Below are positions 12,501-23,881 of a stretch of 64,000 nucleotides of DNA, in pieces; positions within the stretch are counted from its first letter, which is position 1; each line of letters starts with the position of its first letter. Below the pieces are notes generated by a model. It ran no database searches. It had not been told where the DNA came from and saw only the letters and a list, made by a program, of their open reading frames with translations. Origin of the DNA: Mrakia gelida (taxonomy: Eukaryota; Basidiomycota; Tremellomycetes; Cystofilobasidiales; Mrakiaceae); assembly GCA_024345305.1 (NCBI GenBank), contig BRON01000002.1, forward strand, positions 2,480,001-2,544,000, in the 5' to 3' direction. The position numbers and the translations under genes are program-made.

Positions 12501-14643
12501 GTCTCGATGAGACGCGAGAGAGAAGCGAACTCACCTCCTCAGGCTTGACCATCCTCTCGATCATGACGAGACGAAGATTCGAGAGAACCTCCGAGTAGAT
12601 GTTCTTCCGTTGAGGAGCACCAGCGAGCATCCCTCCTCCAGCTCCAGCTCCGACTCCGAGGTTCAGGCTCATCAGAGGGTGGATATCGGGTATCGGCAGC
12701 TGTAGTACCAAAGAACGAGCGGAGAAGAAACGATCAGCACTCGAAATTCATCAATTGAGCGAACGGACGCGTCGAGGAGCGGTCGATCGAACTCACAGCT
12801 TGTCCCTCCTCGTAGAGCTCAGCAACGAGCTTGGCCCAGTACTCGAGACAGATCTTGAAGACCTCCCTTTCCTCGACTTGAGAGATCTTGACGAGGTAGA
12901 GATGAGCGTTGAGGAGGAGTTCCTTGTTCTGGTCGTTCTCGACGAGCTTGAGATGCTCTCGAAGGAAGTTGGCGAGGAAGAGAGCGAGGTTGAGGACGAG
13001 TTCTTGGTCCTGGTTCTGGGATTCGTTGTAGGCTCCGGCGATGTCTGAGGAGAGTGAGAGGGAAGAAGGTCAGACGTCGAAAGAGGAGGCGAGGGAGGAA
13101 GGAGGGGAGGGAGGAGACGAACTGGTGGAAGGAGGGATCATCTTGTTGACCGAGGTCATGACCATCTGGAAGAGGATAACGAACTTGGCGTTGTACTCTG
13201 GTCCAACGTTGAGTCCTCCGATCTCGGAGAGGCACTTGAGGGTGACGTTTCGGAACTCGGGAACCTCGAGGAACTGTGAACGAAGAAGGGAAGGAAAGTG
13301 AGCTTCAATCGAACGACCACGTCTTCTTCTCTCCTCCGACCTCGAAGGAAGCCACTCACCCTCGTAACCAGGTTATCGATGATGTTGGTCTCGAAGATGA
13401 AACCGAGAGGAATCCAGTTGAGGAACCTCAGCAGCGTCTCGAGGGTCGCCTTGATCAACGAAGCCTTCTGAGCCTTCTCCAGCACCTCCGAGCACAACTG
13501 GAAGATCTCTGAGAACTCTCCGCACATCTGGTTCTTGAGGTGCTTGGTCTTGGCCTGGGTCATCTGCTCTGCCGAGTAGTCGAAGATCTCTTCCGAGAGG
13601 AGTTTGAGGATGACCATGTTGTTTTCGCAGAGGGAGAGGGAGGTTTTGGACGAGGCGATGATCTGAGGAAGGAGGAGATCGTCAGCTTGAGCTTCGGGCG
13701 AGGACGAGCTGAGAACGATACTGACTTCGGGGATGAACTGAGGCCATTGTGCTGGCCAGTCCTGCTTGAGGATCTGCGAAGAGGAAGGGAAAGAAGATGG
13801 TGAGTCGAGGGAGATGGAAGGAACGGACGGAGGGAGGGAGGGAAGGCTCACCTGAACGAGAATGAGATTGAGCTTGTTGAGGTAGACCTTCTCTCTCCGC
13901 ATCTTGGCCTCGTCCGACGAAGACTCGACGATCACACCGACGATGAAGTTCCGGATACCTGATGGAAGACAGAGCATGAGCTCGGGCTTGGATGAGTTCG
14001 CGAGGGAGGCGAAGGCAAGGTCGAACGAAAGGAGGAAGGAAGGGAAGGAAGAGGCGAGCTCAAGACGAACCTCCTCGTTGTTCTGCTGGAAGAGCCCTCC
14101 ATCGCGTCTGTATGAGCTTCTCCAGGATTTGAAGACCGATGTACTGAGAAGAAGACACCGACGAGAGGGGCGAGGTCAGCTTCTGAGCGTGTCGAAGGAG
14201 GGAAAACGGCAGGGTGGAGAGGTCGGTCAACACTCACTTTCGTCTGGAGGGATTGAGCCTGTTGGAGAATCTCTGGGACCTTCTGCCACGTCTCAGTGTT
14301 CTCTTGGAACTGAGTAAGCACCTGTTGAGCCATTTGCTGCTCCTGATGATTCGAAAAAGCATCGCAAAGCGAGGTCAGCTCGGAGAGAACGCAGGGCCTT
14401 GGGGATGGAACGGAAGGGAGGAGGTCGAGACGAACCGAAGGAGGACCGGTGAAGAAAGCATTGACGACCTTATCGAGGAGTCCGATGTCGAGCTCTTTGG
14501 AGGGATCAAGAATGGCCTGTGCGGGAGGAGAACGGTCAGACCAGCTGGACGAGAGAGCGGCGAGGGGAAGGGCGAGAGGGGGGGCAGGGAGAGGAGGGAA
14601 GGGAGGGAGGAGGTGGAGATGGTGGAAAGCTGCTCACGTCCAT
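9524..14643 (-). CDS. CRM1: Exportin-1 / CRM1 nuclear export receptor
   Basis: CRM1 is the karyopherin that carries leucine-rich NES proteins and some RNPs out of the nucleus with Ran-GTP. The spliced protein is about 1,080 residues, the normal family length. It starts [18 protein letters not shown]; the first coding exon is only ATGGAC (14638-14643), as judged from the match to yeast Crm1 N-termini. It then shows the importin-beta N-terminal region ([37 protein letters not shown]), the cargo-groove region ([39 protein letters not shown]) and [20 protein letters not shown]. It ends [12 protein letters not shown] with TAG at 9524-9526. The groove Cys (codon at 11742-11744) is the residue targeted by leptomycin B. 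About 19 short introns, many with GACGCGTC. Divergent from the TLC-domain gene. Confidence 0.96.
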
Positions 14644-15902
14644 CTCGCTAGGAAAGCTGATTTATCGCACAAAGGGAGGGGTGGATTGGGATGGGAAAGA
14701 TCTAAAGAGCAGACAAGGAAAGACGAGTCAGCTCTACGAAGGGCAGAAGAACGATACACGAGTTGATGTTGAGCTCTGAGGTGGCGAGGGTTTGTAAGCT
14801 GAACGAGAAGCCAACTCACCAAGGGAAACGCTCAGATGTTGCGTTCAGGAGTTGAAGGGTAGTCTTCCGATGGGTCTGAAGGTCTGAGCCTTGAGGTTTA
14901 CGAGAAAAGGAGGGAGAGAGGGAGGGAGGAGGTGGAAGTCAGGATGGGTTCGACTCTCCCTTTCATTTTGGTCGAGAGGCGAGACACGTCGACGACTCAC
15001 CATTTTTGCTCCTTTTTCGCCTCAGCTCGGAAAACATCTTAGATATGAAGATATCACTCAGATTCAGACCTCACGAGTGGATTTTCTCCGAAGACGAACG
15101 CATACGGCCTCGTCGAGCTGCCGAGTCTCGAAGAAACAGCGCTGTTGGCTGCCATTTCATACCTCAGATCCTCTCAGGGATCTCCCTAAAGAGACTAGGA
15201 GGTTATGGGTACCTATGGCAGACTCCTCATATGACACGGGAATCCTTTCGGGTCGGAGCTGAAGAGCTGCAAAAGCCAAACGCGATCTCGCGACGCGTCC
15301 TCATTTGCTGCTCCAGTCCCTTCCTACAGCCGGGTTCCTTTTCTGCCCTCGCCTCTGTGCCCCAGAAGTGTCAGTCATATCATTCTCCGCCCTCACCGTC
15401 ATTTTGGCCTTCATATGGACTGAAACACGGAGACAGATGAGCACTCGCCCTCCTCTCTTCCTCTTCAGCCCACGTCGCGTCCGAGCAGCTTTTCCCAAGC
15501 AAGATTTCTCGACCGGAGGCTCTTCTACGCCGAGTGGCCCTCCTCGCAAATCTTCAACCTCTGGGATCTCTTTCCCTCTCAAAATCAAGTCAATAACCGG
15601 GTTGAATCGTGGAGACCTCGATCTCGAGCTCAAGGTGAGCCGACGTCTCCCCTTTTCAACAGCTTCCCTCAACCACGACAATCGATTCAGCTCCAAAGCG
15701 TTCATCGGATCGAGCACCTTGGACTCTTGCCTCACCTCTAGTGAGTACACGAGCTCGTAAATCCCAGTGGCGGGGAGGAGAGAAGAAGGAACGTTTGAAG
15801 CTGAAATGTGTGCTCCCTCCCCCTTCCTTCCCTCCCCTCCCGTTTCATCTCTCTCCCTCGCAGCTTTCACCTACCACTACTCCTCAAGAAGCGAATACCA
15901 TC
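14644..15902. other. Divergent upstream region between CRM1 and the TLC gene
   Basis: This 1.26-kb region carries both promoters and 5' leaders. A minus-strand reading frame at 15301-15870 contains FNPVIDLILRGKEIPEV after a possible GTGAGG...GCTGAAT...AAG intron. That resembles the (P)F-x-x-V/I-x-x-LI-x-x-G-x-x-IP motif of short peroxin-related KPWE-domain proteins, but the KPWE ending is missing. A plus-strand frame from 15437 (MSTRPPLFLFSPRRVR) overlaps it. Neither is strong enough to call as a gene. Confidence 0.3.
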
Positions 15903-17446
15903 ATGGTCCCCATCCTCTCCTACGCCTACGAAGTCTTTCCGAAACTCGAAACCCATCTCCCTACGATCCTCGCCTCCACAGCGTTCTTCTTCGCTCTCGA
16001 GTTCGCCTCCGGCAAGGTCAGCGCCATCTACTCCTCCTCCTACCGAAACCACCCAAAGAAGACCCAGATCGCGTGGAACTCGAACGTGGCAGGTAAGCTC
16101 ACTCTCTCTACATCGAGCAATTTTGGACGTGAAGCTGGACACGGCATGGTTGCGGAGGGAAGCGAGCGAGACAGAGCAAACGGAACGGAGCTGACCTCCT
16201 TCGTTTCCAGCTCTCGTCCACGCTCTCGTCATCTGTCCTCTCGCCTGGAAGGTCTCGGGGGACGCTGCTATCGTGGAAGACGAGATCTGGGGGTACTCGT
16301 ACCAGGCTGGACAGGTCTTCGCCATCTCTTGCGGGTGAGTTCTGCGCGAACGAAGGGACGGGCTGATCGGGAAGGGGAAAGGAGGAAGCTGATGAATCGA
16401 TTCTCGCTTCCCTCGTTTGTTTGGTTTCCGTAGATAGTGAGTCCGACTTTTCGTTCCTCAATGCTTTAGAAGGAGCAGAAGCTGATGTTGGTACTGTTGT
16501 GCTTTCACAGCTTCATCTGGGACACCATCTTCTCGTTCTTCAACTGCCCAATCGACTTCTTGCTTCACGGTCGGTTCGATTCTCGTCTCGAGCTCGCGTC
16601 GCGTTGCTCACCTCTCGTCTCTGTGTTTTGTTTGGTCTCTGGTAGGTATTGGAGGTCTTGCGTTGATGGTCTGCTCGTTCGTGAGTCGCTTGGAACACCT
16701 GTTCCGCGTCGAGGCGAGCAAAGCTGACCGTCGACTCTCTCCCTCAGCGCCCCTTCCTCGGCTACTACGTCTCTCGCTACTTGCTCTGGGAGCTCAGCAC
16801 GCCCTTCCTTAACGCTCACTGGTGCGTCTTCTCAGAATCGTCACTCTCCTAGTCCTTCGCTGACCCCTTCTCCTCTGTCAAACAGGTTCTTCGTTCGTGT
16901 CGCGTCTCCACTCTTCGACTTCCAAAGATCGTCGACTGACCTTCTCTTCCCTTCGACTCACAGGAGAAGACCGGTCGTTCTGGATCTCTTCCCATGATCA
17001 TCAACGCTATCTGCCTCATCACGGTTTTCTTCACCGCGAGGATCATCTACGGCTCGTACTTGGTGAGTCGCGTCTTCCTCGCGTTCTCTCGGATGGCTCG
17101 AGCTGACCCTCTCCTTCTCCTTTGTCTCTTTAGTCCTACAACTTCTACAAGGCGATGTGGATCAACCGATCTGAAATCCCTTACTTCCTGCACGGTTCGT
17201 CTTCCCTTTCCCTTCCCGTACCTCCTTCGACGCGTCTCGTCTCACCGACTGATCTCTCCTCTTTTCTGCGTTCGTTCGGTTTTGGCAGTCGTCTTCATCG
17301 GCTTCAACACCGCCATGACGGGTCTGAACGTTTTCTGGTTCAAGAAGATGGTCAGCGCGTTCGCTCGTCGACTGAAGGGAGAGAAGAAGCCCTCGAACGG
17401 GACGACCACGAACGGGAGGGCAGGGAAGGGGAAGAAGGATCTCTAA
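15903..17446 (+). CDS. TLC-domain (TRAM/LAG1/CLN8) multi-pass membrane protein
   Basis: TLC-domain proteins are endomembrane proteins with about 5-8 helices, linked to lipid sensing, ceramide synthesis or lipid trafficking. This one lacks the Lag1 double-His motif as far as I can read, so it is of the TMEM56/TLCD type rather than a ceramide synthase. It starts MVPILSYAYEVFPKL and shows ALVHALVICPLAWKV, the conserved SCGYFIWDTIFSFF, FRPFLGYYVSRYLLWELSTP, LNAHWFFEKTGR and FIGFNTAMTGLNVFWFKKM, with a basic tail ending KGKKDL. Two micro-exons are needed. The 3-nt exon 16434-16436 (ATA) supplies the Tyr of GYF, and the 7-nt exon 16886-16892 (GTTCTTC) completes HWFFEK. The stop is TAA at 17444-17446. 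The biochemical role is unknown. Confidence 0.85.
16434..16436 (+). other. 3-nucleotide micro-exon (ATA) of the TLC gene
   Basis: The upstream intron 16335-16433 starts GTGAGT, has GCTGAT copies and ends CCGTAG. The downstream intron 16437-16510 starts GTGAGT, has GCTGAT and ends CACAG. Joining GG, ATA and CTTC gives Gly-Tyr-Phe of the conserved GYFIWD motif. Skipping it stays in frame but loses Tyr. Confidence 0.7.
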
Positions 17447-17664
17447 AATGGTCTTCTTCGTTTCGTTGGGTACCTCGGATATGCATCTATCATCTTCAGG
17501 GTCTCTCCATCTCCTTTGGAGAAAACCAAAACCTTCACAAAGAAAAACGAAAGGGTCGGCCGACCGGGTGAGAGAGGAGCACACCGCGCGACCAGACTCG
17601 TTGCTTTTAACTCTCCTCCCTCGCTGGTTTCTTGATCCTTCCAACGGTCATCCTCTTCAGGGAG

Positions 17665-19989
17665 ATGCCAACAACCTCAGATCCCACTCCACCCCCACCC
17701 CCTCCACCCCCTTCCTCCGGCTCGACGTCTTATCTCCCTCTCGAGTCGTCGACGTCGGTCAAACTCTGCTCGATCTGCTCGCTCCCTCTGCTCTCGAGCT
17801 CAGGAAGCGAACCGGATCCTTTCCTCCTTCGACTGGGAGACGAGACTCCCTCCTCCATCGGAGATGGATCCTCTGTCCCGATGATGTGTGGACGATGCTC
17901 TCGCGAGAGGAGGATCGGGATTCGTGGTCAGGAGCAGGAGGAAGGGAGCGAGGAGGAGGAGAGGAGGTTGGAAGGGAGGAGGGGGAACCGAGTCGATTCG
18001 CTGGATGGATTTGGGGGTGAAGCACAAGGAAGAAACTACGTCAGCAACAACGAAGAGCAGCATGAGATGGAGGGGGTTAGGGAGGAGCAGGAGTCGGATG
18101 AGGAGAGAGGAAGGGAGATGGTTGAGAACGGGTCGTCCACCGTCATCAACGTCGATGGTCAGCTTCAAGATACGACCTCCTCCGCCCTTCCATCTGGTCT
18201 CCCACTCATCGTCTCAACAACATCCACTCAACCCTCCCTCGACTCAGTAGTCGAAGCTGCTTTCAATCTTCCAACCCCTCCTTCACCCCCATCATCTACA
18301 CAACCTCCTCCTCAATCCGCCGTCTTCGCCGCTCCTCCTCCCGCATCAGCAACGACCAACCCTTCTCCTTCAGCTCCCTCCCTTCATCAACCTCAAAGCC
18401 CTTCCACCTCAACCTACGTCCTCCCACCTAGCAGGGCTCCTATCCTAGATCTCACCAAACGAAGAGTCCCTTCCATCGGAAAGGTGAGCTTCGCTTTCCT
18501 CCGCGATGCTCTCGCCCTTCTCTCCAAAGCTCATCTCTTTCCCCTCTTCGTTCGTCTTCGCAGGATTGCATCTACCCCGGCTCAACGTTCATTGGGACTC
18601 AAAAGAGTGGTCGAAACAGCTACGACGTCAAGGTCACCATCGTCGTGAGTTCTTTCGTTTCCTTCTCTCTCTCATCTCGACCTTCCTTCCCTCAATCGCG
18701 AGGGAGGAGCACAGGGGTCTCTTGAGCTGACCGGCGGATCTTGTTCGCTCGCTCGCTTTTTGTTTTGGGGAATAACAGGATGTCGACTTCCCGAACAGCA
18801 GTCTCTCTGGATACCTGCAGATCAACGGGTTGACGGAGGATCATCCTGTGTGAGCAGCTCGAGGATCCCCTCGACGAGCTGCGACGGACTTTTGACCGAC
18901 TCGCTCGCGTCTCTTCTCTCTCACAGTCTGACGACCTTCTTCGAAGGAGAGATCATCGGTCCTCAGCATGGCTTTCTCACGAACCGAGTCAGTCCAAGCT
19001 CTTCTCTCGTCGCGTCTTCCTCTCGCGATCTTCCCTCCCCAGACGAGCTGACGCGTCTCCCTTCCTCTCTTCCCTTCTTCTTCTTCTTCTTGATTCCTCG
19101 TCACTCACAGTGGGGAGCAACCGAAACAGCCGACCTCTCCCACTGGCAACGCTTCCCTCTCTTCCGACCTCTCAAATCCATCGTTCGCAAAACTCTAGGC
19201 TGGACTCTCCCTTCTCCGTTCGTCGCGTCGCCTCCTCCCATCATCCTCGGTCTCAACCTCGGTGGGATGGGAGTCGGCAGGAGCTTGAGTCCCGATAGGA
19301 ACGAGGTCTCTCAGCCTGGGTTCGGAGGTGGGTCGGTGGGAGCTGGAGGTGGTGGAGCAGGAGGATGCTTCTTTCGATTCAAGGAGAAGTTCATTATTTC
19401 GGATCATCGCTTGACGAGCGTTTCGGGAGCGAGTTTCTCTGGGTTCTACTAGTGAGTACTCTCCCCCGCCCTTTCCTCTCGTCTACCTCTCGCTGACTGG
19501 TCTTCCTCAGCATCTGCGTCGAGTTCTCCTCCCCTCTCACTCCTCCTCCCTCCATCGCCTCCACTCCCGCCGCCTCGACTCCAGCATCCAGCGTCCCGCC
19601 CTCCACCGTCGCCTCTCGAGCCACCTCTCCTCGACCGTCGACTCCAGCATCCTCCTTCCGAAACAGGTCCACCTCAACAGGGACCGTCGTTCCGTCGAGT
19701 CCAACTCGAACAGCTGCTCCCACCAGTCCAACGAGGAGGATGAGCTCGTCGGGGAAGCATCTCACTTCGACCGTTCCAGAGGAGACTTCATCGGTTATGC
19801 GAGGGTACTACTTCCATCAGGTTCGTTCGCTCCTTCACGTTCGCTGAAGAGTCGTCCGAAAGTCGCGAGAGCTGACGCGACGCTCTCTTCCTCCCGCTCT
19901 CGCCCACTCAGACCAACACCGAACCCTTCCAGGAACTCCACCTCCGACACGTCAAAGAAAAAGTCCGACCTACCTTCGAGTTCCGTTGA
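17665..19989 (+). CDS. GID4: GID4/VID24 substrate receptor of the GID/CTLH ubiquitin ligase
   Basis: Gid4 is the beta-barrel receptor that binds Pro/N-degrons, for example on gluconeogenic enzymes in glucose-fed yeast, and brings them to the GID E3 ligase. The Vid24 domain begins DCIYPGSTFIGTQKSGRNSY and continues YLQINGLTEDHPVLTTFFEG, EIIGPQHGFLTNRWGATETAD and HWQRFPLF. It closes with FSGFYYICVEFS and MRGYYFHQTNTEPFQELHLR, ending FEFR with TGA at 19987-19989. A Ser/Pro/Thr-rich insertion of roughly 85 residues interrupts the last strands. The long N-terminus (about 270 residues) is Pro/Ser/Glu-rich and contains CSIC (Cys35, Cys38) and CGRC (Cys75, Cys78), a possible zinc-binding pair. I start at ATG 17665, the first ATG in frame after the stop-containing leader. 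About eight exons. Confidence 0.9.
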
Positions 19990-20618
19990 GCTCCTCCTAC
20001 ATACCTCCCCTCGCAACTCTCTCGTTCCAACACCGCTCAGCCCGCTCTTCTCCTTTCTCTCAGTTGTCTTCCTTCCCTCTCACGTTTTACTTGCACGCAT
20101 CCCTCATCGACATCTACCTTTCGCTCGTCAGCTAGCATAGTCTAGCTACTTACTAGCGCTTGTCTCCCTTCTCTTTTTCACGATCACACGACCAAGTCCG
20201 TTCTCGCTCTCGTCCCCGTCCCCGTTTCTCGTTTTCACCTACGACTCTTTCGTCTTTTTCTCTTCTTCTTCGTCTTCGTTTCTCTTCTACTAGCTAGTTA
20301 GTCCTCTTGATCTTCATCCGTCCTTGTTGTTCTGCTCTTTTGCGCTCTCGCGAAGTCGCCGTCGCGTCGGCCTTCTCGTCCTCGCTCGCTGCCCCAGTCG
20401 AGTCAACGCGTCTACGCTCGCTCAACAAAACAGCCGACTTCTTTCTCACTCAAGATATCAGGCAGAAAAGTCCTCTCCCCTCGCACTGCAACGAGAAGCA
20501 TCCCCCTTCGCAGGACTTATCTTGCTCATCGGCCTGCTCCGACAGAGGGCTGAAAACCGGTCGAGCGAGGTCAGCATGATCCTTCCCTCCCCCTCCCACC
20601 CAGCCTCGCTCGCCCAAG
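19990..20618. other. Intergenic: GID4 3' region and MFS-A promoter
   Basis: These 629 bp are pyrimidine-rich with CTAGCTA-like runs near 20135-20155. The last 150 bases contain GTCAGC- and CAG-like sites suggesting a spliced leader for the MFS gene. No coding region is supported. Confidence 0.4.
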
Positions 20619-23363
20619 ATGTCAGAGACCACTCCGCTTATCAAGAAGGACATCACTGCCGTCGCCGCCTATGCTGGGTTCTGGAACCCTTATCGACGAG
20701 TCCTGCTGAGTTCGCTCTTCCTCTCGATTTCGTTCGTCTTTGTGAGCTCTGTTCCTTCCTTCCTTCGCAATGCTCTTGCTCGTCCCTCTTTTCTTCCCAC
20801 AGACTCACCTCGGCTTCTCCTTTGCTTCTTCCTCTCTTCGCGCAGACGGCCACCCCTCTCCTCTTCGCGTTCCGAACGATGACCTGCGAGAACTACTACG
20901 AAACCCACCCTCCCTACGAAGGAGAAGGAGACAGATGCTCGGGGATCAAGAGCATCGATTCAGATACGGCTAGTGCGATTAGTTTGATGGCCGCTGGGAC
21001 TACGGTGAGTTAAGTTTCTCCTTCTATGGAGTAGGAGGTCAGGGAGGAGCAAGCAGCGTTTGCGGACGAGGGATGAAGGAGGAAGAAGGAAAGTCGAAGC
21101 TGACCTTTTCCCTTTGGCCTTGCAGATCTCGGGCGTCCTCAACCTCTTCGTGACCACCTGGGAGATCAAGCACTGGGGCGTCAGGTCGGCTATGTTCCAT
21201 CAGACCCTCTGGCCTTGCTTGAGGAACATGTGTCAGATCACTGGAAGTGAGTACGAGTCGAACTGACGGAAATGAACTCGCCTCGCGCTCGTCCCTTTGG
21301 CTCGTCGCTGACCTGCCCCATCCCCTTCTTCGCCGTGCAGTCTACCTTGGACACTCGACTGGAATCAACATCATCACCTACACTCAAGCCATCACCATCC
21401 TAGGAGGGTGAGTCCCTCGCTGCTTTGATGAAGCTTTCTTGTCGGCTTCGACGGCGTCGTCCGTTCGACTCATTTTGCATTCCTGACCTTTCTTTCCCTC
21501 GCATCGCTCTTTCAGTGGAGCCGGGTACATGCTCTCCGCGAACACCTACATCTCGGAAGTCGTCCTGCCCGAAGAGCGAACTGCCGCGTTTGGAGTCCTG
21601 CAAGGGTTTGTTTTCTCTCCTGCGTCTCTCTTCCTCTCTCCTCCGCATCGCCCTCTCGACGCGACTGAATCCTCTCTTTCCTGTCCTCTCCCGCAGAGTC
21701 GCCATGCTCGGAACCGCCATCGGATTCACACTCGGAGGACTCGCAGGAGACATCTGGGGTGCTCCAGCTCCCTTCGAGATCACTCTCGGTCTCCTCGTTT
21801 GCTCGACGCTCTTCTCGAGATTCTTCCTCCCTTACATCCCCCCTGCCACTGCTCCCCTCGCCGTCGACGGATCCCCCGTGGAGGCGGCCAAGAGCTCGGC
21901 GTTCTCGTTCCTTCACTGCCTCAAGGTCTTCCTCCCCACCGAAAGGACGGACGGGAAGAAGGGGAAGTTCTGGGGGTTAACGCTCCTCGGGTTGGGTTCG
22001 TTCTTGGGTGTTTTCGCGACGAGTTTTGTTGTAAGTCGAGCTCATCTTCGTTCAAGGATCAACTCTCAGTACTGATTCTTGTGCCTGTCTCTTTTTACTT
22101 CAGCCCATGATGCTTCAGCGTGAGTCCGGATCGGTTCGTCGTCGCCAGAGCTCAAACACGCGACTGACCTTTGTTTCCATCTCTCAGTCGTCGCCACCAA
22201 CAGCTATGGCTTCCGACCGACCGAGAATGGTGAGCCACGTACCTCTATCACCTCCCAGCTTACTCGAGCTGACCTTTCCTTCCCTCGAACTCTTCTCATC
22301 TCAGGATATCTGTTCGTTCAAAACCTCTCTCTTCCCTCCCTCTTCCCATTCTGAAGCGCCTGCCTTCCTACCTTGCCTTTTCTTCTCCCAGCATGTCCAC
22401 CACCTCGGTCTCCCGAGCCTTCTTTCTCGCCATCTGCTTCCCCAAGATCATCGCCGGCGGGCGAAAGTGGTACTCCTCCTCCTCCCCTTCGTCCTCCGTC
22501 ACCACCTCCCCCTCCTCCACTCGTCCTTCCTCAACTCATAAGACCGACATCCCAACCGACGCAGCGGACTTTGAGCCTCACGCCCTCCTTGGAGTGGAGG
22601 ACGCTCTCCAGGAACCGGTCGCCATCGAGACGGTGATGAAGCCGACGGATCAGAAGCACGGAAGCGCGTTCGACTTGACGTTCTTGAGGTGGTCGATGAT
22701 CGTTGATGCTGGGTTGACGGCGCTTGTTGGGTTCAGTTCGAGTGGATGGTGAGTCTCGTGCCCTTCGTTGTTGCTTCCACGTCCCTCTTCGAGCTCGCGC
22801 TGAGTCCTCGCTTCGTTCGTTCTTTCGCAGGCATCTGATGCTCGCCGCTGGAATCCTCCCTCTCGCCTCGGGAACCGCTCCTGCCGCCAAGGGATGCATG
22901 ATGGAGATGGTGCCTCCTGAGAAGAAGGCAGATGCTCTCAGTGCGATCGCGCTTGTCGAGGTGAGTTCGGCTTTTCGAGACGCGTCGTCTTTGTTCGCTT
23001 CCCGTTCTCTTCTTTAGCTCTGACTCTTTCCCTCTACCCTCTCGACTCCCCGCAGACTCTCGCCATGATTTCAACCATCTCCATCTTCGGAGAGGTCTTT
23101 GCTGAGCTCAGTGAACTCGAGAAACCCAACTCTGTGTTCTTCCTCAACGGCGTGAGTCCCTAGATCCGTCCTCCTTCCTCCCTCCTTCCTTCCGTCACAA
23201 CCTTTCCTTCATTCACCTCAATCAAAAGCTGACCCTCTCAGCTTGGCTTTTCTTCGTTCGTCCGTTCGCTCAACAGGCCACCGCTCTCATCGCAGCGGTC
23301 GTTCTCCTCGCCGTCCGATTCCCTCCTTCGTCGCTCAAGAATCTCGGAGCTTCCGCGGTGTAG
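20619..23363 (+). CDS. MFS transporter, tandem copy A
   Basis: A 12-helix-type major facilitator; the substrate is unknown. It starts MSETTPLIKKDITAVAAYAG, with a dileucine-like acidic TPLIKK head common in vacuolar or plasma-membrane MFS proteins. Motifs are GINIITYTQAITILGG, ANTYISEVVLPEERTAAFG, GTAIGFTLGGLAGDIWG, KVFLPTERTDGKKGKFWGL (central loop) and LAAGILPLASGTAPAAKGCM. It ends LKNLGASAV with TAG at 23361-23363. The E..LPEERTAAFGVLQG block is the usual MFS motif between helices 4 and 5. Exons 22104-22119 (16 nt), 22188-22229 (42 nt) and 22305-22311 (7 nt, GATATCT) join to read PMMLQLVATNSYGF...NGYLMSTTSVSRAFF. Every exon has a counterpart in the next gene at the same phase, while the introns have diverged: a tandem duplication. 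Confidence 0.88.
22305..22311 (+). other. 7-nucleotide micro-exon of MFS copy A
   Basis: GATATCT, flanked by CTCAG upstream and the donor GTTCGTTC downstream. It is needed to pass from ...RPTENG to YLMSTTSVSRAFF in frame; the alternative donor three bases later breaks the frame. The paralogue has GCTACCT in the same place. Confidence 0.7.
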
Positions 23364-23881
23364 ATACCGTAGATACCGCTCCCTCTATTTTTCTTCTCTA
23401 GTAGACTACGTAATCGATCTAGTTGTCGCCGCCTTTGCTCTCGCTCTCTCTCGTTTCTCGTACTTCTTTGGGTTCAGGTCGTCTTCTGTCTTGCGTTTTG
23501 CTCTTTCTCTTCCTTCGTTTCGTTTCTCGGGTTCGATTTATTTGGGAGTGAAGAACTGGCAGGGGTGATTCGGAACACAATCATGCATATCTATCTTCAT
23601 GGGAAAGGGTTCGGGCAGAAGAGAGAAGGGCGAAGACGGAGGGACGAGACGGACGCGACGGAACGCTCAGAGGTATGTACGACCCATTTCTCGTCTGATC
23701 CGTTGCTCGTCTTCGTCCCACTTCGTGTCTACCTCGGTCGCCTTCCGAGAGTCCTGTACATCTTCATCAACGCGCCTTCTTTTTCTTTTCCAGCAATCGG
23801 CCTGCGCCGCGCCGGGGCTGAAACGCGAAGTTGAGCGAACCCCTTCTCGTTTTCCTCCCACCTCCATTCGCCACCGTCGAG
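23364..23881. other. Intergenic spacer between the tandem MFS genes
   Basis: These 518 bp hold the copy A 3' region and the copy B promoter and leader. A GAGGTATG-like donor near 23670 and CAG sites near 23795 hint at a spliced leader. No coding region is seen. Confidence 0.35.

Noticed and set aside
15741..16433. 230-codon plus-strand open frame at the TLC gene
   Set aside because: It runs through introns in another frame. The spliced frame from ATG 15903 gives the TLC motifs.
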